Made by a program: the position numbers and the translations under genes. Of a DNA stretch of 13,060 nt, positions 8,418 to 13,060 are shown one piece after another. The notes beneath the pieces are model-generated. The model searched no databases, was not told where the DNA came from, and worked only from the letters and a program-made list of their open reading frames with translations. Each line of letters starts with the position of its first letter. Within the stretch, counting starts at the first letter, position 1. Source of the stretch: Corynebacterium accolens (GTDB lineage: Bacteria > Actinomycetota > Actinomycetes > Mycobacteriales > Mycobacteriaceae); NCBI RefSeq assembly GCF_030515985.1, contig NZ_CP100376.1:428466-441525 (forward strand). Direction: 5' to 3'.

Positions 8418-10367
8418 TTACTTCTTTTCAGTCTGTACGCGGCCCATGACTTCACTGATCGTCCCGTGCTGGAACTCCTGCTTCAATCCACCAGCGGCGA
8501 TTTCGGAGTAATCAGAAGTGGGCCAGCCAAACTCGCCTTGCTCCCAGCCCTTCTTACCCCATTCATCCATAATGGCGCCCTTCAAAATGTAGTGCGCGCC
8601 GGATTCTGGGGACCAGTAGATGGAGCCATGTTCAAACTCCTGGAAGAAGCCGCCCTCTACCTTCTTCTCACCGTCCGTGGGGAAGCCCAGTGGGGAGTCA
8701 GCGCCACCCATGTCCTTGTACTTTTTGCCAATGGCACCAAAGGAGACCTGGTTCTTGCCGTCCGGGTTGCGGGTCAGAATGCCACCTTGGAATTCCTGGA
8801 CAAGGCCATCGCCCACCTTCTTTACCGGGCCGGTCGGGAACTTCAGATCGCCGCCTTCGTAGCCCTTCTCGCCCCACTTCTTGTACATGTCACCGGTAAT
8901 TTCCCAGGCGCCGGTCTCTGGGCTCCAGTAAATGGAACCGTGTTCAAAACGCACGAGGCGTCCCTTGCCATCCATCGTCTTAGTTTCACCGGACTTAGGG
9001 AAGCCCAACCAGGAGGTGGGGCCACCGATTTCCGCATAGCGGGCGCCGATGCGGCCGTACAGGGCGTGCGCACCATTCTCCGGGGACCAGTACGCCGTAC
9101 CGGTTTCGAAGTCTTGTGCCTTGCCCTTACCGGCAACATCATATTCGTTATTCAGGCAGGAACCGAGTATGCCTTCTTTGGTGGCCTTGGCGATATCGCC
9201 TTCGGTATTACAATCCGCACCGCGGTCAGCCTTGTCAAGGTCGAGGGCATCAGCAATGTGCGGCCATGCATTTTGCATCTCAAATTGCCAGTATTCCCAG
9301 CTGTGCACGCCGGAGGGCCGGAATTCCACTACTGGTTCCACATTGGCGCGCTTCGCGTAATCCACGAAGGTCTGGGTGGACATCCGAGAGATAACTTCCA
9401 GCCCCATGCCGGCCAGACTTGCCTGTCCCTTGGCCACCGAGTCTTCCTGGCCAAAGTCGTCCTTGCCGTTACCAGCAGAGACATAGACCTGCATGTCCTT
9501 GAGGTTTTCGATGCCCAGCTTCGGATCGTGGTCGATCCAATCCTGCGAGCCCGGCTCGCCCCACATCTTGCGGGAATCGTAGCCGCCAGCATCGCGCTGC
9601 GCAGCCATGATGGCCTGTGGCATGCCACGGGTAGTCATATCGAGGTAGCCGGAGAACGAACCCACGAAATCAAACAAGTGCGGGTTACGCTCCGCCAAGT
9701 TGACCGCTGCGGTACCGCCCATGGACAGCCCAGTCACCGCGCGCTTCTGGTTGGAGCGGTATTCATGATCCAAAATTGGGACCAATTCCTTGGTAAGGAA
9801 AGTCTCCCACTTGTAGTTCTTCCCTGCATCCGGCTGCTGCCAATCGGAGTAGAAGGAAGATTCGCCACCCACCGGCATGATGAGGTTGACGTTGCGATCC
9901 GCATACTGGTTGAGGATATTGGTCTCAATGGTCCAGCCGGACTCGTCATCGCGGGCGCGCAGGCCATCAAGTGCCCATACCTCTGGGAACTTCTTCTCCG
10001 GCTGCGAATACCAGTCGCGCGCGAGCTGGATCTGCACCTTCTGCTCGTGATCCGGCATGGCTGCGGACTGGATATAAACCATCAGGTGACGGTTGGACAG
10101 GTACTCCACACGGTTGATCTTTACGCCATCCGGCAGCCCCTCCACCTGTGGGTATTCGGTCTCCACTGGGGTACGGGCCGGCGGATCCTTAGGCGCAAAG
10201 TGATCAGACAGGCTGCTGCCGTTGCCTGGCTGAGCGGAGCTCATGTCACCAAGAGAGCTTTGGGCGGTGGCGTTGGGCAGCAGGGCAAGTCCAACGGCAA
10301 TGGCGGTCGGCATGGCTGCTACCGCGAGCCCCTTACGGACCTTGCCCGGGGAAGTGTTTTTGCGCAT
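8418..10367 (-). CDS. cop1: Cop1 (PS1), secreted mycolyltransferase with LGFP repeats
   Basis: 649 aa antigen-85-like trehalose mycolyltransferase that transfers mycoloyl groups to arabinogalactan and trehalose monomycolate in the cell envelope. Residues 1-36 are a signal peptide with a probable cut after NATA. The esterase domain spans about 80-375 with the nucleophile S215 in GLSMGG, an acidic residue probably near D304 (GNGKDDF), and H355 in GVHSWEYW. The C-terminal part (about 385-645) carries LGFP repeats, thought to bind the wall; the motif appears as LGFP (454-457), LKFP (508-511), LGFP (560-563) and FGWP (613-616), each with a partner segment such as EFEHGSIYWSP. The domain order matches C. 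glutamicum PS1. An AAGGACG ribosome-binding motif lies 8 nt before the ATG. It heads the minus-strand cluster and is probably strongly expressed. Confidence 0.95.
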   Translation of the reverse strand: MRKNTSPGKVRKGLAVAAMPTAIAVGLALLPNATAQSSLGDMSSAQPGNGSSLSDHFAPKDPPARTPVETEYPQVEGLPDGVKINRVEYLSNRHLMVYIQSAAMPDHEQKVQIQLARDWYSQPEKKFPEVWALDGLRARDDESGWTIETNILNQYADRNVNLIMPVGGESSFYSDWQQPDAGKNYKWETFLTKELVPILDHEYRSNQKRAVTGLSMGGTAAVNLAERNPHLFDFVGSFSGYLDMTTRGMPQAIMAAQRDAGGYDSRKMWGEPGSQDWIDHDPKLGIENLKDMQVYVSAGNGKDDFGQEDSVAKGQASLAGMGLEVISRMSTQTFVDYAKRANVEPVVEFRPSGVHSWEYWQFEMQNAWPHIADALDLDKADRGADCNTEGDIAKATKEGILGSCLNNEYDVAGKGKAQDFETGTAYWSPENGAHALYGRIGARYAEIGGPTSWLGFPKSGETKTMDGKGRLVRFEHGSIYWSPETGAWEITGDMYKKWGEKGYEGGDLKFPTGPVKKVGDGLVQEFQGGILTRNPDGKNQVSFGAIGKKYKDMGGADSPLGFPTDGEKKVEGGFFQEFEHGSIYWSPESGAHYILKGAIMDEWGKKGWEQGEFGWPTSDYSEIAAGGLKQEFQHGTISEVMGRVQTEKK

Positions 10368-10402
10368 AGGTAAACGTCCTTGAAGATTTACCGCGGCCGC
10401 AT

Positions 10403-10424
10403 TCCGAAGGTTCCCCTCCTCCGG
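10403..10424 (-). other. Hairpin in the cop1 5' leader
   Basis: In the cop1 transcript TCCGGAGG pairs with CCTTCGGA across the 7-nt loop AGGGGAA, giving an 8-bp stem with one G-U pair. It lies about 36 nt upstream of the start codon and hides a GGAGG sequence. It may stabilise the leader or do nothing; the stem is short. Confidence 0.3.
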
Positions 10425-10461
10425 ACTGCTACCTGCGGCGTGAGCTGTCTATTGTGCGCTT

Positions 10462-10485
10462 AAGTTTAAGTTGAACTTGAAGCTT
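10462..10485. repeat. AAGTT-type repeat cluster near a cop1 promoter candidate
   Basis: The plus strand carries AAGTTTAAGTTGAACTTGAA followed by GCTT. It contains the perfect short inverted repeat AAGTT-G-AACTT, flanked by a further direct AAGTT copy and a degenerate inverted copy. It overlaps the -35 region of the CACAAT promoter candidate for cop1. It could be an operator, but the low complexity of the repeat makes chance plausible. Confidence 0.35.
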
Positions 10486-10588
10486 TGGAAAGGCTGACAC
10501 GCCGTGCAAAGTTATATCACCATTTATCTCGATGCAGAGGCTGTCCCCCGGAATCACCCAATAAGCAATCTCCCAGCTTAACTACAGA

Positions 10589-10617
10589 CTGGACCCTCAC
10601 CAAGAAACCACTAAGAT
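10589..10617 (+). promoter_or_regulatory. Possible promoter of the SGNH hydrolase gene
   Basis: TAAGAT (10612-10617) fits the corynebacterial -10 pattern. CTGGAC (10589-10594) is a poor -35 at 17-bp spacing. The predicted start near 10624 gives a leader of about 50 nt before the ATG at 10675. The -35 is weak, so confidence is low. Confidence 0.3.
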
Positions 10618-10674
10618 AACCACAGCATGCACAAAGGTGCACCCTGTAAACATCCCCTACCCAAGGCGAAAGAT

Positions 10675-11499
10675 ATGAAAAACATAAAGACCAAAATCAC
10701 CGCCGGACTCATCGCCCTCACCACAAGCCTCACCATGGCCCAGACTGCAAATGCGGACCAAGGCAAGGAAATGGTCACCTTCGGCGATTCCTTCACCGCC
10801 AACGGCGGCGCACCAGGAGACCGAGGAGCAACCTCCCCATACAAGCGCCCCTTCCACCCCTGCTTCAACGACAAGCACAACTGGGCGCACCAAACCGCCA
10901 ACAACCTCGACCACAACCTCGCCGACTACTCCTGCAACGGAACCAGCGTCTGGGTCAACCAACACGTCGACGACGCCATCAAACAAGGCAACATCGGCCA
11001 CGACACCAAAGAAGTAGTATTCATGTACGGCGGCCTCCAACAAGGCACCTACTTCGACGCCCTAGCCAACGCCACCCTCCCCGACGTTCCCAAAGCCTCC
11101 ACCTACCGCGGACTACTAGACTTCCAATTCAACAAAATCCGCAAAGCCGCACCCAACGCCCGCATCACCATGGTCAACTACGTCCCAATGACCGTCAACG
11201 ACACCCTGTGCGTAGTCAACCACGACCAGCTGCAGCTCCCAGTAACTATCCCGGGCGCAACAACCGCAGAAGACGAATTCAACCGCGAAATCGGACGCGC
11301 AGCACACGACCTCGGAGTCAACTTCATCAACCTCCACGACCAAGCAAAGACCCACGACCCCTGCCAACCAGACACCAACCAACGATGGGCCACACTCGTG
11401 CAGACCCCAACCGCCCCATCCGTCATGCCACTACACCCAACAGACGTAGGACACGACGGAATGACCCAAATCATCACCCGAGAACTCCAAAACCACTAA
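10675..11499 (+). CDS. Secreted SGNH/GDSL-family hydrolase
   Basis: 274 aa. I chose the ATG at 10675 rather than the in-frame ATG at 10627 because it begins a clean signal peptide (basic MKNIKTK, hydrophobic core, cut after about residue 27 at ANA) and has an AAGG motif about 11 nt upstream. The mature protein shows SGNH block I TFGDSF (nucleophile S39), an Asn-containing block near SCNGTS (86-91), GG at 119-120, and a C-terminal block with H254 in PLHPTDVGH. The Asp normally three residues before the catalytic His is M251, as in SGNH esterases that work with a Ser-His dyad. Four or more Cys residues suggest disulfides. The substrate is unknown; an envelope or host lipid/ester is plausible between two mycolyltransferase genes. 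Codon third positions are strikingly A or C, unlike the neighbouring genes, which hints at separate ancestry. Confidence 0.85.
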   Translation: MKNIKTKITAGLIALTTSLTMAQTANADQGKEMVTFGDSFTANGGAPGDRGATSPYKRPFHPCFNDKHNWAHQTANNLDHNLADYSCNGTSVWVNQHVDDAIKQGNIGHDTKEVVFMYGGLQQGTYFDALANATLPDVPKASTYRGLLDFQFNKIRKAAPNARITMVNYVPMTVNDTLCVVNHDQLQLPVTIPGATTAEDEFNREIGRAAHDLGVNFINLHDQAKTHDPCQPDTNQRWATLVQTPTAPSVMPLHPTDVGHDGMTQIITRELQNH

Positions 11500-11535
11500 C
11501 CAAAGCACGAACCCGCAACACCACCGAAAGCGCCA

Positions 11536-11562
11536 TGAACTAGTCCCCAAGAGTTGGACTGA
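11536..11562 (+). repeat. IS terminal inverted repeat, end beyond the transposase stop
   Basis: The plus strand reads TGAACTAGTCCCCAAGAGTT then GGACTGA. It matches the reverse complement of 12058-12084 at 23 of 27 positions, with mismatches only at repeat positions 7, 8, 15 and 16. It lies just outside the original transposase stop at 11570-11572, where the right end of an IS3-type element is expected. Confidence 0.75.
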
Positions 11563-11569
11563 TTCGCTT

Positions 11570-12010
11570 CTAGGTGGCTAGGGGCGCAAGGGCCTGATTC
11601 CGATATTACATCGGGGTCAGGCCCTTAAGTCATTGTTGGGTGCGTTCGGTGTTGTACCACTGGATGTAATCTTCGATCGCCTGGGTGAACTCCTCGACGG
11701 TGTTGAAGTCTTCTCCGTGGTATATCTCGCTTTTCAGGTGACCGAAAGCGTTCTCTATTACTGCGTTGTCGTAGCAGTTGGCTGTACGCGACATCGACTG
11801 AACGCCGCCGTTGTCGTGGATCAATGTCCGCCAGGTTGAATGCTGGTATTGGAAGCCTTCATCTGTATTTTTCAGCTAGGCATTTTCGGCCGGCAACAGT
11901 TCGTTTTTGCGACGCTGTTTGTCTCCTTCAGTAAGCCCCTCCGGCTTGGTGCCCCTGCCCTGTTCGAAACGCTCCACCCTTTGCTCGCGCTGCGTTTCAC
12001 TTAGCGAACT
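11570..12010 (-). pseudogene. IS3-family transposase pseudogene (OrfA fragment fused to OrfB C-terminus)
   Basis: One minus-strand frame reads an OrfA-like segment (QREQRVERFEQ, then GTKPEGLTEGDKQRRKNEL) and then, without a frame change, the end of the OrfB integrase core: TDEGFQYQHSTWR, GGVQSMSRTANCYDNAVIEN, LKSEIYHG and YIQWYNTERTQQ. The Asp of TDEG and the Glu of VIEN are the second and third DDE residues; the first is gone with the N-terminal part of OrfB. Stops interrupt the frame at 11876-11878, 11630-11632 and 11606-11608. Homology continues past the last two (LKGLTPM, YRNQALAP) to the natural stop at 11570-11572, so these are nonsense mutations and not true ends. The OrfA helix-turn-helix is also missing. 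No product is expected to function. Confidence 0.88.
11590..11624. other. Strong hairpin inside the transposase 3' end
   Basis: GGGCCTGATTCCGAT (11590-11604) and ATCGGGGTCAGGCCC (11610-11624) pair across the loop ATTAC. On the plus strand this gives a 15-bp stem with two adjacent T-G pairs. No clear U-tract follows on either strand (plus TTAAGTCATT, minus TTGCG). It may still slow or end transcription from the convergent SGNH gene, whose stop is about 90 nt upstream, for which I see no other terminator. It also covers the codons of the OrfB tail. Confidence 0.5.
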
Positions 12011-12020
12011 TCATAGTCCC

Positions 12021-12079
12021 AAAGAAAAATGCTCCCCACTAGTTGGTAGCTGATTTCTCAGTCCAACTACTGGGGAGCA
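12021..12079 (-). terminator. Intrinsic terminator downstream of the cmt2-type gene
   Basis: On the minus strand TGCTCCCCAGTAGTTGG (12063-12079) pairs with CCAACTAGTGGGGAGCA (12030-12046), 16 of 17 positions. Between the arms CTGA and TCAG close a GAAA tetraloop, and the T-rich tract TTTTTCTTT (12021-12029) follows. This is a textbook Rho-independent terminator beginning about 35 nt after the mycolyltransferase stop. The upstream arm is also the IS terminal repeat, so the element may have brought this terminator. Confidence 0.8.
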
Positions 12080-12084
12080 GTTCA
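12058..12084 (-). repeat. IS terminal inverted repeat, transposase-start side
   Basis: The minus strand reads TGAACTGCTCCCCAGTAGTT then GGACTGA, the partner of 11536-11562. Most of it is also the first arm of a large hairpin (see the terminator at 12021-12079). The OrfA N-terminus that should follow is missing, so the deletion began soon after this end. Confidence 0.65.
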
Positions 12085-12114
12085 AACGGCGCGGGGATAG
12101 TCCGTTAGTGAGCC

Positions 12115-13060
12115 TTACCAGGCATTCAAAGCGTTGAGAACGCGTGGCTTGGAAGCATTGAGCTGGTAGTCCCATTGGTACCAGTTATGCAAGCCCTCGG
12201 CCGGGTAGCTCACCGTTGGGTTCAGACCCTGCAGTCGAGCGGCGCCTTCCCAAGCGCGGGTGGTCAGCTGAGAACCAACCTCCAGTGCGACACCCGGTGC
12301 TTGGAACTTCGGTGGGAGGGTTTCCTTATCCAATTGACCCGGCATACCGGATGCGGCTGAAATATAAACATCGGTACCACCATCGCGCAGCTGCGGAATC
12401 AGCATGAGCGGGTCATTCTGGAAACGCCTTGGGTTAAATAGGGAACCGTACATGGCGTTGACATTGAACCCGCCTACATCCAGCATGGCCAAACGAAGGA
12501 CAGTCTGGGCACCTGGAACCGTCATAGTCAAGTAACCAGAGTAGGACAGTACCTGCTTGAACTGGTCAGTGTGCTTAGCAGCCAAAGTCATGGCGGAACC
12601 GGCACCCATGGAGAGGCCAGCGATCGCATTGTTGTTGCGGGCCACGCCAAAGTTCTGCTCGAGGTAGGCAGGAAGCTCCTGGGTAAGGAAGGTCTCCCAC
12701 TTGTAGTTAACCGGATCGTTCGGATCATACTTGCCCGGTGCCTGCCAGTCGGCATAGAAAGAAGACTCGCCACCTGCCGGCATCACGAGGGTGAGGTTGC
12801 TGTCCGAGTAGGTCTTTGCGGCATTAACCTCGCTATGCGGGCTAACCCAGCCGCTGGTTGCGTAGGTAGCGCGCATGCCATCCAATAGGTAGAAACCAGC
12901 GTTGCCGCCATTCTTTGCGGGCTGGATCTGTACCGGGATATTACGGTTCATGGACGGGGACCAGACATCACAGCGCTGAACCCAAAATCCAACTGGGTCC
13001 CATTCACAGGTGCCAGTATTATCCGGACGCAGCCAATCGCGGTTTCCCGCGTGTGCCTGC
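12115..13060 (-). CDS. cmt2: Secreted mycolyltransferase (Cmt2/MytB-type), 5' end outside window
   Basis: 314 residues are visible; the start and signal peptide lie beyond 13060. It is an antigen-85-like enzyme that transfers mycoloyl groups between trehalose mycolates and the wall. The visible part begins near DWLRPDNTGTCEWDPVGFW, with a Cys pair (TCEWD and QRCDVW) typical of corynebacterial Cmt proteins. It then shows NRNIPVQIQPA, LDGMRA, PAGGESSFYADW and the nucleophile motif GLSMGAG (Ser codon 12610-12612); the catalytic His is in GLHNWYQW (codon 12187-12189). It stops soon after the esterase domain, with no LGFP repeats, unlike Cop1. An internal ATG at 12949-12951 is not the start because conserved sequence continues upstream of it. 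The name Cmt2 rests on its place next to cop1, as in C. glutamicum. A strong terminator follows. Confidence 0.88.
   Translation of the reverse strand, partial: QAHAGNRDWLRPDNTGTCEWDPVGFWVQRCDVWSPSMNRNIPVQIQPAKNGGNAGFYLLDGMRATYATSGWVSPHSEVNAAKTYSDSNLTLVMPAGGESSFYADWQAPGKYDPNDPVNYKWETFLTQELPAYLEQNFGVARNNNAIAGLSMGAGSAMTLAAKHTDQFKQVLSYSGYLTMTVPGAQTVLRLAMLDVGGFNVNAMYGSLFNPRRFQNDPLMLIPQLRDGGTDVYISAASGMPGQLDKETLPPKFQAPGVALEVGSQLTTRAWEGAARLQGLNPTVSYPAEGLHNWYQWDYQLNASKPRVLNALNAW

Larger units (their letters stand above)
10368..10674. promoter_or_regulatory. Divergent intergenic region between cop1 and the SGNH hydrolase gene
   Basis: This 307-nt stretch must hold promoters for both directions. For cop1 (minus strand) I see two candidates. 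One has a CACAAT -10 (plus positions 10451-10456) with a weak TTCAAG 19 bp upstream. The other is TATAAC (10511-10516) within TGGTGATATAAC, with no clear -35. They would give leaders of about 77 and 137 nt. For the plus-strand gene, TAAGAT at 10612-10617 is the best -10. I see no convincing gene, tRNA or riboswitch here. The candidates are by consensus only. Confidence 0.5.
11536..12084 (-). mobile_element. Decayed IS3-family insertion sequence remnant
   Basis: A 549-bp remnant bounded by 27-bp imperfect terminal inverted repeats (23 of 27 matching) that begin TG and end CA, as in the IS3 family. Inside is a transposase reading frame on the minus strand in which an OrfA fragment runs directly into the OrfB C-terminus. 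An intact IS3-type element is about 1.2-1.5 kb, so most of it has been lost by internal deletion. The four bases outside the ends (GCCA and AACG) do not match, so no target duplication is visible. It cannot encode an active transposase. The end assignments depend on the repeat match; the transposase remnant is certain. Confidence 0.8.

Noticed and set aside
8226..10373. A 715-codon open frame on the plus strand opposite cop1 and the lipoprotein gene
   Set aside because: It is antisense to two well-supported genes with clear domains and signal peptides. Its translation shows no recognisable domain, and its openness follows from the codon use of the real genes.
10627..10674. Longer N-terminus for the SGNH hydrolase starting at the ATG at 10627
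   Set aside because: The extra 16 residues would spoil the signal peptide, the ATG lies almost on the predicted transcription start, and no ribosome-binding motif precedes it.
11630..11824. A free-standing 64-aa protein encoded on the minus strand
   Set aside because: It is the middle of the OrfB remnant: transposase homology extends beyond both its start and its stop codon.
1..13060. CRISPR array, tRNA, rRNA or prophage genes
   Set aside because: I saw no regularly spaced repeats, no cloverleaf or rRNA motifs, and no phage-type proteins. The only mobile sequence is the IS3-family remnant.

Overview
This window comes from the mycolic-acid gene cluster of a Corynebacterium, or a very close mycolate-producing relative. 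The evidence is the gene order cop1 - lipoprotein - cutinase-like - fadD32 - pks13 - accD3, the two-ACP Pks13 architecture, and secreted mycolyltransferases, one of them with C-terminal LGFP repeats. The species cannot be fixed from the sequence alone. The locus argues against mycolate-less corynebacteria.

Layout. Positions 1-10367 hold one long minus-strand block, read right to left: cop1 (PS1-type mycolyltransferase), a DUF732-like lipoprotein, a membrane-anchored cutinase-like hydrolase, fadD32, pks13 and the start of accD3. Gaps in the block are 2, 33, 59 and 90 nt, and pks13 overlaps accD3 by 26 nt. A promoter-like sequence lies between the cutinase-like gene and fadD32. Its -35 box sits inside a perfect 23-bp palindrome that also spans the cutinase stop codon. 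A 307-nt divergent region follows. Next is a plus-strand secreted SGNH/GDSL hydrolase (10675-11499) with distinctive codon use. Positions 11536-12084 hold a decayed IS3-family remnant with 27-bp terminal inverted repeats, a fused and stop-ridden transposase reading frame, and two large hairpins. At the right edge (12115-13060) a second mycolyltransferase, probably cmt2, runs off the window on the minus strand.

How the genes work together. AccD3 carboxylates a fatty acyl-CoA to give the alpha-branch extender. FadD32 activates the meromycolic-type acid as acyl-AMP and loads it on Pks13. Pks13 condenses the two chains and its thioesterase passes the keto-mycolate on. Outside the membrane, Cop1 and Cmt2 move mycoloyl groups between trehalose mycolates and arabinogalactan. 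The cutinase-like protein, the lipoprotein and the SGNH hydrolase probably act in the same envelope compartment; their substrates are not shown by the sequence.

The core pathway is well known. The features that deserve attention are regulatory and structural: the palindrome on the fadD32 promoter, the U-tailed hairpin built from the IS end behind cmt2, the odd codon use of the SGNH gene, and the decayed element between the two mycolyltransferase genes.
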